A DNA stretch of 64,000 nucleotides, taken from the NCBI GenBank assembly GCA_035235625.1, contig CP141147.1, positions 2,580,001 to 2,644,000 on the forward strand, written 5' to 3'. Position 1 is the first letter of the stretch; every line of letters starts with the position of its first letter. The stretch is from Saururus chinensis. Its lineage: Eukaryota; Streptophyta; Magnoliopsida; Piperales; Saururaceae. Both the position numbers and the translations under genes were made by a program. Under the pieces are notes generated by a model. The model was not told the DNA's origin. It saw only the letters and a list, made by a program, of their open reading frames with translations, and searched no databases. Of the stretch, positions 35,126 to 47,949 are shown in pieces.

Positions 35126-35779
35126 TGTAACGCCCGAGATTTTCATACATTTTCCATAAAATTCATAGAAAATTTTTAATTTTAAATCGGAGTAAAACTG
35201 ATAAATCAAAACCCGTATAAACAGTTTATAATTTAAAACATCATACGGTTAAACATCGTATTGCCAAATCAAATCTCCTCAGGCGCTACTCGAAAACAAA
35301 CGTACGACTAAATTACCATGATCATGGATTTTCAAATACAAATAACTCCCAGGCGTCCCCGAGTACAAGTCCCATAAACAGTCTGCTATCTGATCCAAAT
35401 TAAAAGTCCAGGAGGTATAAACATTTAAATCTCACCAAATACATCAGATCGTGGCACCAGTTATACTCTCATTGAGTCAAATACACCCGAGTCAAAGGCG
35501 AAATGATCCCCCGCAGAAACGAGCATCCATCTCTAGGTGCTCTCCAACACAACCTGCAAAAGCCTCCCGAACAACGGGGCTAAAAATAGTAGGGTGAGTA
35601 TTTTCATACTCAGTAGGAAAATACCCAGTAGGGAAAATCCCAAACAGTGAACTCAATAAGTTCATAAATGCATGCGTTCATGCAACTCAAACATGAAGCA
35701 GTCTGCAAATATAACAATCGTATATATGCATATAAAAACGCATAGCACACCAAATGAAAGCAAACTTACACAAACACCC

Positions 35780-36170
35780 TCAATCAGGGTCTTACAACAT
35801 ACTCATACCATCATACGCATACTCAAATCCTTACATATACTTGTACGACCTTATTCGTACAATCTTACACTTACAGTCCTTATCAGAACATATACTTACA
35901 ATCGTGCTCAGAATCGTACACTTACGGTCTTACTCAGAAACTTACAATTACATTCTTACTCAAAATCATCATCTTACAATCGTACTCATACTCACACAAC
36001 CTACACGTACTTGTACGACCTTAATCGTACAATCATACGCTTACACATAAACGTATTCTTACGTCTTCCTTAGGAGCTTACACTTACACATACTCTGAAT
36101 CTTACACGTACAACTTACTCAGAATCTGAAGCATACAACATACTCTCACTATCGAACACATACTACCGAC
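35780..36170. repeat. Degenerate CTTACA/CTCATAC microrepeat zone
   Basis: Short motifs built from CTTACA, CGTAC and ACTCATAC repeat for about 390 bp. The matching zone in copy 2 is 50460-50790. Confidence 0.65.
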
Positions 36171-36394
36171 AACTGAAGCTCATTATAATTAACAAGCTCC
36201 AATGTCGGAAAAGAAGGGAATGCCACAAGGGCGTCACCTTAACCTTCGGGGAGCAACTAGACGCCATGGACTTTTCCGAAGGCAAGGCACACCTATGCTC
36301 ATGGGGCACAGGATCAAACAGGTAAGAGCAGGTCCATGATACTGCTTACCTGAGCGCGCAAATGCCCACTCTTTGGGGCCATACATTGCCAACA

Positions 36395-36630
36395 AGTGCC
36401 ATACAGTGCCAACTAAGGGCAGAAAACATACAGTGCCACTCTTGGGCAAGAATCTTACAGTGCCACTCTTGGGCAGAACATATAGAGCCATCTAGGCAGA
36501 AACATACAGAGCCCACGAAGGGCAGAAACTTACAGCGCTCTCAACAGAGCATCAAACGCCTGGGCTTAATACAACACACAGACCAAGCTAAAGCATACAT
36601 TGCTCTCAACAGAGCATCAGACGTCTGGTG
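36395..36630. repeat. Tandem repeats with GTGCCACTCTTGGGCAGAA and GCTCTCAACAGAGC units
   Basis: Counterpart of the clearer arrays at 51016-51415 in copy 2. Confidence 0.6.
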
Positions 36631-37654
36631 CACTAAAGCACACGGACAACATCTCGCAGGAATAACCACCATGGCAAGCTACAAGAAATGCTCAGCCGAT
36701 CCATTATCGGCTAGCTCAAACACGGAACTTAATCCGTCGAACCTTCAGGTCTCAAACTCACAACACTATTATTAGTTTTCTCATAATTCAAGTTTGAATT
36801 AAGTATATTATGCGGTACAATTATGCCAAACCAACTCACAGTCCTTGACTGATCAAACCGAAGCTAAGCCCGATCGAAACCCTAGTTCGTCGAGGCAGCA
36901 GACTTCACTTACCCATCCATATCGTGATCAAGCTCACCATACATCAAATCCTTACATACTCATACAGTCTCTGACATCCACCTTACCGTCAAAACATCTT
37001 ACTTACACCGTCAAACCGAGCTCCTCACAATAGATCCCCATTATCACACTCTTACTTAGTACCTCACTTATTATACTTACTTTTCACTTCATAGTTGGTA
37101 CGTTATGCTTGTACAATTATGCATGCTTTTACTATCTAATAAACCCCCATAAGGCTCTAAGCCTAGGTCCTCTTACTTACCGAATCCCTGACGTACGCTC
37201 CAACCCAAACCGATCCATTCCAAATCCTCGCCCATCAAACTTACCTTCTCTATCTTCTGTCGTACGCTTACACGTCCAAATCCACGTCTAACTTCGTACC
37301 AAACCCTTACCACTTCTTACCGTCCATCGAACATACCTCTGCCCATATGCACATACACATACATAACTTACTCAAAATCGCTAGCCATCACTAGCATGTC
37401 CATAATATGCATCCATCCCGTACTAACCTAATCGCTATCCATCACTAGCTCATACAATTTCCACATCCATAAAACATACGTACAACTCATACATATCAAT
37501 CATACTCACAGCTCATATGCATGCCATACGTATCTAAACATACCATAAAATCATGCTTATATGCACATTATGAACTTTCTAGCATGCTACTACTCATTCT
37601 AGCATGCTATCATGAAATTACGAGTTCAAAGCTCCCCTACCTCGTAATCATGAC

Positions 37655-39870
37655 GTTTGATTGCGAGCATACGACGGTGGCGACGTCGGTGGAGGAGTTG
37701 GCGGTCAAAACCATTGCCTAGCTAACAGAGCTGTTGTCCCGAGGGTGTAAGAAACGCCGGAAGCACTCACGGCCAAACAGGGGTGACACTGATCAATGCA
37801 AAAAAATTCGTGATCCACGGCGGCACACTACGGGCGGCCGGGAGGAAGGTCGTGCCAATAAGTGGCAGGTGCGACCGAAGGTCCAAGCGTACACACTAAA
37901 ATTTGACCGGTGGTTGAACCATACTCAACCGGTTACAAGACATCAAAATCGGCCGTGGATAGCACCAAACGGCGTCGATTTCGTGTTTAACAGGGCCCAC
38001 ATAAGGGCGGAGGGTGTGGGTGACACTCAAGGATGGAGGAAACTGATGGAGGACTCCGATGTCAACTCCAGATGATGGCAGAGCCATCTGACAGTTGGAC
38101 GGCGCCAAAGCGGCACCAATACCCTAACCCGCACGCGTAGCTACTTGCACACGCGGCCAAAGGGAGGGGGAGAGTGCTAGACAGTGTCAGCCCAAGACTC
38201 GAAAGGGCGGTAGGGCCATGCCCAAGGGCGGAGACCAACAATACGGCCTTTGCCGTTTCCATGCCGAGGCAGGCCTACTAGAGGCCAATCGGCATTCGGC
38301 GAGATAGAATGGTGGCGCTCTAAGTGGCACGGTCAAACACATATCATTGGCAGAGGGGGAACCTGCCTCATACCGAAGAAGAGGGCGGTGCCGCACTAAG
38401 GCGGCCAGCCATCTCTAGGCTGAAACCCGCCACACTAAGTGGTCCAAAGGGTGTTTGGCATCCAACGGTGCTCGATAGCCTAAAACATAAAAACGACCAA
38501 AAGCATAGAAGGGCCGGGGGGACACAGGGAGGAGCAAGGGTTACCAACGCCTCTGGCTAGCTGTATCGTGGCTCTAGTGGCCAGGAGGAACTATCTCCGG
38601 CCAGAGTTGACGGTCAAAGTCAACGGCAACACGCCGGACAAACAACACAGTGAGGAGCAAAGGCTCGGTTTTTCCGAGTGAGAGCACCCGAGCAAGGGAT
38701 GCGGATCGGGCTCCGACAAAGCGGAGGGGATGGAGGCTGAACCAGTCTGGATGGGGCCGTCCCTGGGCCATCGCTAGGCCGGGGCGGAGCCCACAACGAC
38801 CGGGCTGGCTTCACTGGCCAACGACAGTGGCGACAACTCAACGAAGAATCCACCCACAATAGGGTGCAAGTCGGACCGGGCGGAGCAGCCAAGGGGGCGA
38901 CGGAGCTGGCTGGGGGTCGGCCTTGCGATCCCCGGTCCGTGGCTGGCCAAATGGAGGCCGGGCGAAGCCCATTGGCCATAGCCGATGCTGCCACAGTACA
39001 AAACAGAGAAACCGGGGGAGGAGGAAGCTGGCCGGGGCTGGCCAGGGTGGCGGCCCTGCGTCGCCGGCCTGTGGCTAGACGGAAGGAGGCCGGGCGGAGC
39101 CCATGGTGGCCGTCCGGTAACTGTCGGCCAGTGGCGGCGATGCAAAATCAAGATATAGAGAGAGAGCGGAGTGGGACTAACCGGAGGAATCCGAGTGGGG
39201 GGGCCAATGGGACTGGCCAGGACGGCGGCCTTGCCGTCGTCGACTCATGGCTGGACGGACGAAGGCCGGTGGAGCCCACTAGCCACTGCCGGTGCTGCCA
39301 CAACACCAAATAGAGAGGGAGCAGAGAGATCTACGGAACAGGGGAGAGGTGGAACGGAGGCCAGGGCGGCAGAGGAGGACCACTGGGGCCGGGAGGGGTG
39401 GCCTCTCACCGTCGCCGGCCCATGGCGGAGCCGTGGCCGGACGACCGGCCCTTGGCTACCCACGGCGGCGGCTCAAAACAAATCACAATGAGAGAGGGAG
39501 AGAAAACTAACCAAGGGAAAAACAAACTCAGGGGGCCGGCGGAGCTGGCTGGTGGCCGGGCTTGTCGTCGTCGGCCCATGGCTGGCCGGACGGAGGCTGG
39601 GCGGAGCCCACCGGCCACCGCCGGTGCTGCCACAACACGAAACAGAGAGTGAGCAGAGAGAGACCGGGGAAAACAGGGGAGCTCACGGCGGAGGACAGAG
39701 CGCCCGTGGGGCCGGGACGGTGACCCCCCTGCCGTCGCACGGCCGGGGCGGAGCGGGTGGCGGCGGCCCTGCGGCCCACCGGTGGCCGGTGGTGGCTAGG
39801 ACAGAGAAAAGCCGGAGAGGGGTGGGGTCGCACTATTCCAGAAACGTCTGGATTAGGCTCGGCCGAGCCC
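37655..39870. repeat. GC-rich domain of solo LTR 1 with degenerate about 130-190-bp repeats
   Basis: Composition switches sharply from AT-rich to GC-rich. Units containing GGAGCTGGC, GGCCCATGGCTGGCCGGACG, GGCGGAGCCCA and GTGCTGCCACAACAC recur at about 38900, 39021, 39214 and 39541. It ends near the palindrome GGCTCGGCCGAGCC (about 39858). The overlapping 60-160-codon frames on both strands are by-products of GC content. Confidence 0.7.
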
Positions 39871-40114
39871 GAGCCCGTTTTATACTTTTATTCTTTCTTT
39901 TTTTTTTTTTCTTTTCTCTTCCTTTCTTCTGCACTTTCCTTCTGTCTCAAATTTTTGCGCCGGAAGCGCGTGTCGAGGCTCGTGGCCTACGACTGAACCC
40001 CATACCCGACTACTGGTATAAATACTGAGGCCACATACGCCGAAGCATCATATTTTTCTGCCTAAAATAATCAAAAAATTATAAGAAAACGTAGGGAAAA
40101 TCAAGGGCGTTACA

Positions 40115-40119
40115 GTAAT
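40115..40119. repeat. Target-site duplication (right) of 5-kb solo LTR 1
   Basis: GTAAT, as at 35121-35125. Confidence 0.88.
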
Positions 40120-41389
40120 ATGGCGGCCCTATCCAGTGATGCGATGGATATACTCAACGGGAGACAGTGGGACCCCTTGCTCCAGGTTAAACTGGAGCAT
40201 TACCCGATCCGGCACATACATCTCTACTATCTCATAACATATTAATGGAGTACGAGATAACCACACGTCTCGACTATCAGTACATAGAGGAGGTAAGGTA
40301 GCCAATACTTTCAGTGAGTACGGCTGCCAAATAACCTATACAATATGTAAAGATAATTTAACTTAAATAACGACAATATTTTTTTATAATCACTACAAAA
40401 AAAGTTCAACACATCAATAAAATTACCTGATATGGCTGTTGGTGGTCTAACTCCCCTCTGTACAATCGGAGGACTCCTTGTGGATTTTCTATTCTCTTTC
40501 TCTGAACATTCCACCTTAAGGAGTTAACTTTTAAAAAATGAGTTCAGCAAATGTATATAAAATGGTGCTAAAATAATTAAGTGTTAAACAAAAATAAAGC
40601 CTACCTCCCTCCTAATGGAGCACCCTCGGCTAAGAGACCCATCTCAGCACTTGGTCGTCCGACGTGTAAATACTCCCACGACCATAGCAATGTTAGAAAA
40701 TATGAACATATTAAATAAAATTAAAGAATTATACGTGAAAAAAAACTATTTAAAGTTATAAATCCATTTACCTGAAGAAGGGTCAGGCGGCCTGCAATCC
40801 CCGAGGCCATGGCCTGGCATGCTTTCCCTAACTCTCGGTATAAAAACGCAAGAGTGGCACTGCCCCATGAATACGCACCCACCATGTCGAAATCCGCAAG
40901 GAAGGAGAGATAGGCCACATGTACATGGCTACTCGTGGTATCTACAAATATCATCGTTCCAAGTAGATGTAAAAGATAGGCTCATGCATGCTGCTCGATA
41001 ACTACCTCCATAGCATCGGCTGGGAGCTCTTGAAACTCCTGTAAGAGCCGTAGAAGGCTCACTCGGCTACCACGCATGAATGTAGCAGGAGGAGCTCTAC
41101 CAAGGAGTCTAACTAATATATCACCATGAGCTCCTCCCGTCGTGCCCGTCACCACATGGCCATTGATGCGAAGTCCTAATAGAACTGCCACATCCATGAG
41201 AGTGATGGACATCTCTCCATAGGGCAAATAGAACGTCTGCGTCTCCCTCCTTCATCTCTCAACAAGAGCTGTCAATAGAGGCCTATTGAGATGGACGTAC
41301 CTAACGAGGAGAATTAAATTCTGTAGAGTACACATTTTTATAAGTGGACGATGTGTAAAACAGTGATGCCTATATCGGCTCCCGCCGCT

Positions 41390-43941
41390 TTGCCCACACG
41401 GCGATAATGTGAGTGAAAGGATAACCATAAACCTGAGTGATGTTGCATGTACAAGTATGCATTCTCGCATTTACCATAACCTTTCGGCCACGAATAGACG
41501 TCACTTCGTATTGACCGTTGTTGATTCTATTAACTATATACTCCCCAATGTTTCTTGTTTGTTCTCTCATTATTGCTTCCACTCTGGGAGTATATGGGGT
41601 AGCCATGGCAGATGCGGAAGATGATCATTTAATGAAGAATTTTATGACCCGAAAAAAAATAGCTGACACTAAAGCCTGCATGGGTAATCCTCGTGCCCCC
41701 TTCAATACACTATTTAAACTTTCGGCCATATTTGTAGTCATCATGCCAAATGTCCTACAACCACCATGGGCAAGGGACCACTGTGCATGATGCAATTCTC
41801 CCCCTAAGAGGAGATGTTTTGCCCTAGGACTCTCTTGACCAATCAAGTCCATTTTAGCACCAAACGTTTCTACTGTAAGTGCACAAGTTGCTGCCCCAAT
41901 CAAGTCCATCAGTGTATCATTTTTGAACTCCTTAAAAATTATTTTTATGTGATGGGTGCAATAACGATGGTGGTACAGAGGCTCGGGAAGAACCTCAGGC
42001 ACGGCCTTTTTAAGCCCCTTATGCCGATCTGAAATAATAACGATGTCTGTCATGCCCATTAGTACATGATCCCTCAGTTCCATTAAAAACCATTTCCAAT
42101 TGTCTCCATCTTCCTTCCCGACAAGCCCGAATGCTAGAGGAAATAACCCATTGTTTCCATTTGTAGCCGTTGCAGCCACAAGAGCACCAGGATATCTGCC
42201 AAACAAATGAGTGGCATCAATTCCAATCACAGGGATGCAATGTTGAAACCCCGCTATAGACAACCCAAATGCCCAAAAAAATTGTGTAAATCTCCTACAA
42301 GTGCCACCATCTGCATGAGGTACTACATCATCCTCTAAGTGGTAGTAGGTGTCAGGATTCGCTTCTTGCACCGCCTTTAGGTACATTGGCAACAATTTAT
42401 ATGATTCCACCCAATCCCCATATATAGTCTTCATCACCATATTCCTTCCTGCCCATGCTTTCTTATAAGATATGTCAACATGATACTTCTCCTTCATTCT
42501 TTGAATAATATCCTCTAGTTTGAGAGTTAATTCGGCTTAGATAGAGGGCATTATGACCTTTGAAATAAAGGAGGCACTGCAATGCCTATGATCTGTGCTA
42601 AGCTGGGCATTGCGACATGTGTGATCACCTTTGTACGTCCTCAATTTAAAGAACCCTCCACCCCTTTTTAATGAGTCATGAACTCTCCAAGGGCAAGTAC
42701 TATCAATGCACTTCATTGTATACTCAGAAAAATTTGTTTGTACAACCTTGTATTCGACATGATTTTGAATGGAAAAATCATGCAAGGTTGTAAAGAATGA
42801 TTCTTTATTCTTAAAGATGCGGCCAACATATTACTCATCTTCCTTTTGTTGGTCCATATCCATGGCAGAATTAACTGCCGCATCTATCTCCTCATCTGTG
42901 ATGTGTGCATAGAGTGGCTCCACTTCATAGTATGGCGGCTCTTCATCATCCACATTCATATCATTTGTGGCAATAGCATTGTCTACCGCATCATCCCCCT
43001 CGTCGTCAACCATCTGTTGAGCGCTTTCCTTACCTCTGACCTCTTCTTCATTCATGTTTGAATCTTCTCCACTTGCTTCACCAATATTATCTTCACCTTT
43101 GTTAGCCTCAATTTCATCAATATCTTCATTGTGGACATATGCCCCCCTACATAAGAACATTGCATATGTATTCATTTACGTATTAAATTGCATATGCCTA
43201 ACAATGATATATTCATCTATGAATATAACTTTCACCTTTGATTGGATGGTCTAGCATCGGTATGACCAACATACGTGTAGGGGTAATAAATACCCATCAA
43301 ACTTTGAGTTCCATACCATACACCGCCTTGGGACATTTGATAACTAAATGGCTCATGTGCATGTGTTGTGGACCTTCCATATTACACACAAACAAAATTC
43401 AAAATTTAGCATCCTATATTTCATTGATAATTATAAGATTCAAAAAGGAACTACAACTTAATAAACCTTACCTCCAATTAGGTCCACTTCCATCGTAAAT
43501 AGGGGCAGATGACCTATGACGTTCATTTGAAGCTACTGTCATAGATAAATTCCCTTCTTCTTCGTCGTCCACCGGCATTTGCATATGCATTTCATTGTTC
43601 ACATTTCTATCCGAGCTCCTATGAGAGCTCCTATGTGAACTACTTCGCCTTTCACTAGTCACTCAGGCCTCTTTTTCGAGAAATAACTCAAAAGAAATTT
43701 TGTGACATGAGTGGTGAAACATAAAACCCATTGATGCATCATTATTTATGCATAATAGGGTCATTCTCGATCCATACGACGGAATATTACATTTTATAGT
43801 AATTTTCTATCTGCTTCGATCTCAACCAACCTTGCTTACTACATGCATCTCAAATTCATCAAATGTAGATTGTTTCTTAATTAATAATCCTTCTATGCGT
43901 CCGTCGTAGTTAATTAAAAAACTAACCATTTCTTCTGCCAT
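41390..43941 (-). pseudogene. MULE transposase pseudogene
   Basis: Starts at ATG 43941-43939 with MAEEMVSFLINYDGRIEG, the N-terminal domain common to plant MULE transposases. Exon 1 ends at 43472 before GTAAGG; exon 2 is about 43390-43236; exon 3 begins at 43146 after TATGTAG. Then an acidic linker, the MuDR-type zinc finger (YTMKCIDSTCPWRVHDS, GDHTCRN), the transposase core with GIDATHL, IISDRHKGL and NMAESLN (D, D, E), a CTHH motif, and a SWIM-like finger (CTCNITQVYGYPFTH) whose third Cys is Phe. Six in-frame stops: three in exon 1, then 42831-42833, 42537-42539 and 41625-41627. The frame is otherwise continuous. Confidence 0.88.
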
Positions 43942-44289
43942 CTCTATTCACTTAATTCATAAACAATAAATTAAAATAATATTAGATTAAGCAATCTATC
44001 CATACCTATTTATAAAAATATTAAACTAAAGACTAACCAGTCCCTAAAGACTTTAGAAAAGAGGAGCAAATTCCAAGTTCGTTAGACCATAATGAGTAGC
44101 AAACACGCCACAATAACATAGACTTCTTAGCTTTGAACAAGAGATGAATAAATTATGCAATCTAGGCCTTCACTTCTTCTTTGACAATATAGCACATCTT
44201 TTATTTATTTATTCGGTCTAGTTCATCTTAGGATTTGGTAAAATATTACTATGTTAATTTAATGAATCTGATTAGTACAAGTCCGGGCA

Positions 44290-44670
44290 CACACAATGAA
44301 GGCCATAACAATTGAATCTTTAAACACACAAAATTCCTAAGATGAACTAACAAAAGTCCCTAACAATTGAATCTTTAAGCACACAGTTGTTTTTTAAGAC
44401 TAACATAACACAAGAAGATCACTAAAATCTAACAATTTAATCTTTAAGGCATACATTACGGAAAATTACAAAATTCATAGTCAATACCATAACAATTGAA
44501 TCTTTAAGCACACAAAATTCCTATGATGAATTAACAAAATTCCCTAACAATTAAATCTTTAAGCACACAAAATCATTTTTAAGGACTAACATAACACAAG
44601 AAGATCACTAAAATCTAACAATTGAATCTTTAAGGCATACATTATGAAAAATCACAAAATTCCCTAACTA
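44290..44670. repeat. Subterminal repeats in the MULE
   Basis: TAACAATTGAATCTTTAAGCACACA-like units recur about six times (near 44308, 44362, 44430, 44489, 44547 and 44618), separated by AAAATTCC and ACATAACACAAGAAGATCAC blocks. They lie upstream of the transposase start and may be binding or promoter repeats. Confidence 0.65.
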
Positions 44671-44897
44671 GATTAAATGTATCAAATCCCTAAATTAAAA
44701 CTAGGGAAAAAATACCTAAATTGGCTTGGCGGACTCAGCGGCAAGGTGGCAGTTAAAACAGAGCTCAATCAAGGCTGAGCGGATGAAATAAAGGTTGGGG
44801 TGAACAAAATCGCGGCAGAGCGGATGAAATCGCGGCGGAGCAAAAAGTTGGGATGGAGAAAAATGCGACAACAGACGGGAGGCGGAGGTTCTGTAAA

Positions 44898-45160
44898 AAG
44901 ATGACGATTTCATCCTTTAAAAGGATGAAATCAATTTAAGTTGATTTTGTCGGTTAAAATGACGAAATCGGCTTCGTTTGCTCAGCAAAATGCATTAAGT
45001 GTCGCGATTTCGTCCTTATAAAGGATGAAATCAACTAAAAAAAAAAAACCACGCAGGCGCTAGCCAAGCGTGGCAAAAAAGAACACCACTTTGGGAAATA
45101 TTTCCCAAAGTGGTCCAAATCGGTAATTATTTTTTTTAATGTTATTTAAATAAATTTTCC
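44898..45160 (-). repeat. Right terminal inverted repeat of the MULE
   Basis: Complement of 33873-34120, ending AAATTTTCC at 45160. Confidence 0.88.
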
Positions 45161-45169
45161 TATTTAAAA
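45161..45169. repeat. Target-site duplication (right) of the MULE
   Basis: TATTTAAAA, as at 33864-33872. Confidence 0.88.
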
Positions 45170-47926
45170 AGCTTTTAAAAATCCAGGTCGTGACAAAACC
45201 CTAGCCATTTGCCGAATGGGGAAGGGTTGTGTTAAGGAGGGAGGAATTACTCTACCCCCATTTCCTAAAGGAAAAACCTTGATTAAGGTGAGTTTTCTTC
45301 CCTTAATCACCTCTAATCTTTTGATTTTGGTCTTGATCACTTCTATCTTCATTTCCCCTATCTTGATTTTCTTCCATCAAAATCTTATTTTTAATTTCGA
45401 TTTAGAACCCTAATTATGTGATTTTCATTTTTTAACCTAAGGATGTCTCATATCTATCTTTATCCAAGCTAATTTGAGTCTATTAGCTAATTGTAATTAG
45501 GTTTAACTAAAACCCTAATTTTTAGGTAGGATTTCTCGAGGTTGAGGATTATTCAAAGTATTCAAAGGCTTCTTAGAGGTTATAAGATTATTACCTTGAG
45601 TCACTAGAATGCATGATTATAGGTTAATTTGAGTTCTTGCTTCATTTCGATGTTTAATGGTAATTTATTAAAAGAATGTGAATTATAGTTTTTTTTGTAT
45701 GATTAAGCATAAAAATAATTAGATCCATCATGTTCTAGGCTTAGATTTATATTACATCATGTTTTATTATGATTTTTTAATTTATATAGAATTTTAAAAT
45801 GTTTTTGGTTTGAATTTCGAGAAGTTGAATACAAACCAGAAAAGTTGACTATTCCGACCAATCAAAAGGGCTAACATGTTCGAACGGCCTACCAGGGCAT
45901 TCAAATGGCCAAATGGTAGAATGGTATTTTAGGTTATTTTGTAGATTTTTTGGCCATTTCTTTTTCTTTTCTTACAATTCTAATTCTTTATGACTATGAT
46001 GAGTTATGATTACTTATAAATGTCACTTAATTGCATGTGAACTTTCTTTGGACAATGATTTAGCTTAAGCATGATGATGACTATACTTGTTTAGGTTTAG
46101 CCTATTGTTCTACTTGTCTTGAATCCGTATTTCAATGATTTTTTCATATTTACTCTATAATTTTAGTAGGATATGACCATGATAAATTATAAATGCTTGC
46201 ACATGTCACATTGATTATAGGTGATTCATGGTCGACATGTTTTAGCTTAAGTATGAGCACTACCATGTATGTATATGCTTCCATATGCTCATATGATTTT
46301 TTTTGTCACAAATAGACCATGTTTCATGCATATATGGATTGATTAGAGTGTGTTTACTTATGCTTACACTCATTTAACATTTGCCCACGTATGTATCATA
46401 TCGCATGTATCATAAAAATGTTTATAAACAATGATTTCTCATGTTTAGTCGTGATTAATCAATTTGATGTAATTGGTTGCCGGATTAGCCACGCGGAGGT
46501 TTATCAAATCGGTTTTACGTCTAAAAGGATAGGGTTTTCATTTTACATCCCTTTGAGGACAGGTTGCCTCCTCGGGTTAGAAGAGTAGATTCGCTATATG
46601 AGAAATTAATGTGTTATATGGACCTTGAGAATCTAGGCTGGTATGTCTGTGTGCACCGGCTTGCTAGGGGGTATTTCCCAATTATGGACTTACCCAAACT
46701 GCTCTAGTTTTCCTTTTTTGGAATTCGTACCTTCTCTGTAAGGGATTGTCCTGAGTGAGCAGGGGGTACTTTCCTAATTAGGGAACTTACACAAACTTCT
46801 CTAGTTTTTTTTTCGAAATTAAACCTTCCCCATAAAGGATTGTCCTGGCAAGCAGGTCTGCTTGTGCTTTGGCCAAAATTAAGCAAAATTATTCTCAATT
46901 GTGAGACATTCACCTGATAGTGTATGCATGTATATAGAATATAATGCTCATTGACACAGGTTGTATATGAACAATGACACTTATGTTACACATGGCGCAT
47001 ATGGCATGGTTATACTTGAACATGCGGGATGAAATGTAATTTGATATAATTGATTATGTAGGGTGAGTGTGTATATTGAGACATGATTATGCAGGATGTG
47101 AATATTGGATACTTGATTTGTGCAGAATGCGAATGCTAATAATGAGATTCATATGATTACACGTGATGTGTATATGTATTATGATTTATGGATGGACCTA
47201 TGATGCGCAAGTGGCATAAATATGTATTTATGGAATATGATTTATATCATGATGCACAGGTTGCATAAATATGTATGTATGGAATGGAATTTATATCATG
47301 ATGCATAGGTGGCATGAATATGTATATGGAATGTGATTTATCTCATTATGTACAAATTTAGAGAATAGATATGTCATGGATGTTTGGATTGAGAATGCAT
47401 GTGGTGCTTTTTATGAGTTTATATTCCATTTTAAAACCCTTGTTGAGCTAATCTCACCCCTCTTTGTTGTGGTTTTGTTTTGGGGCTGCATGTTGTGCCA
47501 TGCAAGTGCTTCGGATGGGCTCTACGTTATGTATAAGGATACATGACTACACATTATGAGATGGGCTATAGTTGTTTGGGTTATTTTAGATTTTTCCAAT
47601 GTTATGTTGAACTTATATTTGACCTTACTTTACATTATGTTTCGCCGGGGTTAGCTTAGACTTATGTAGCCCTTGGGGCTTAATATTATGTTCTTATCTA
47701 GATGATGTGGGAATGCATGGACTAAGATTTTTAATTAGTCTCCTTTATGTTCCTCTATTTGCTTTTGTACAAAGGGTACATGCTCTCACTTCGACGTTGT
47801 TTCACCCAAGGATGGGTTAAGTCTTCCGCATTTCCACTTCACTTCGTCACGCCGTGTACCACCTCCTCATTGGACTAGGTTCGGGTCAAGGTTGGTGAGT
47901 GCCGGGGCGTGACATAGTACTAGTGT
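45170..47926. other. Copy B continuation, non-coding LTR-like sequence
   Basis: Matches 6742-9658. Includes the 49-bp minisatellite (47215-47340, about three units) and ends GGGGCGTGACATAGTACTAG before the CACTA element. No gene is seen. Confidence 0.6.
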
Positions 47927-47949
47927 CACTACAACAAAATGTATATTAG

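Larger units (their letters stand above)
35126..40114 (-). mobile_element. Very long solo LTR (4989 bp), copy 1
   Basis: TGTAACGCCC to GGGCGTTACA with a 5-bp TSD, interrupting the PMD gene. It aligns along its length with 49744-54670. On the minus strand it has the CTGAGTATGAAAATACTCACCC block typical of Tekay-like LTR ends (plus-strand 35597-35625). No gag, pol, primer site, polypurine tract or internal direct repeat is visible, so a solo LTR fits better than a full element. A non-coding LARD-like element is the alternative. All open frames inside reflect base composition. Confidence 0.8.
34336..41290 (-). pseudogene. Plant mobile domain (PMD) gene of the MULE, split by a solo LTR
   Basis: Minus-strand exons spell a PMD: NRPLLTALVER then a stop (41252-41254), YGEMSITLMDVAVLLGLRI (41220-), VDTTSSHVHVAYLSFLADF and YSWGSATLAFLYRELGKAC (40954-40790), SWEYLHVGRPS (about 40690-40608), RIENPQGVLRLYRGELDHQQPYQ (about 40505-40430), and VIWQPYSLKVLATLPP with VPDRVMLQF (40330-40130). 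After the 35126-40114 LTR it resumes with TDWILHHAAYIARWEDRR (35120-35065), then a Gln/Glu/Pro-rich tail (34796-34368) ending in RG-rich residues. GT donors follow several exons. PMDs occur both in transposons and in plant genes such as MAIN/MAIL. Whether this was fused to the transposase or separate cannot be told. Confidence 0.8.
33873..45160 (-). mobile_element. Mutator-like element (MULE) with transposase and plant-mobile-domain genes
   Basis: The terminal inverted repeats are about 250 bp (33873-34120 and 44898-45160). Each starts with GGAAAATTTATTTAAATAA-like sequence, then TTTGGGAAATATTTCCCAAAG, GTGGTGTTC, and GATTTCGTCC palindromes. The 9-bp TSD is typical of Mutator elements. The genes run on the minus strand: a MULE transposase pseudogene (43941-41390) followed by a PMD pseudogene (41290-34336). 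Without its nested 5-kb LTR the element is 6.3 kb. Confidence 0.92.

Noticed and set aside
35672-36073. 133-codon Thr/Tyr/His-rich frame
   Set aside because: It reads through the CTTACA microrepeat; overlapping frames look the same.
38600-40028. Several open frames of 100-158 codons on both strands in the GC-rich domain
   Set aside because: They overlap on both strands, track base composition, show no domains and are not kept in the matching part of solo LTR 2.
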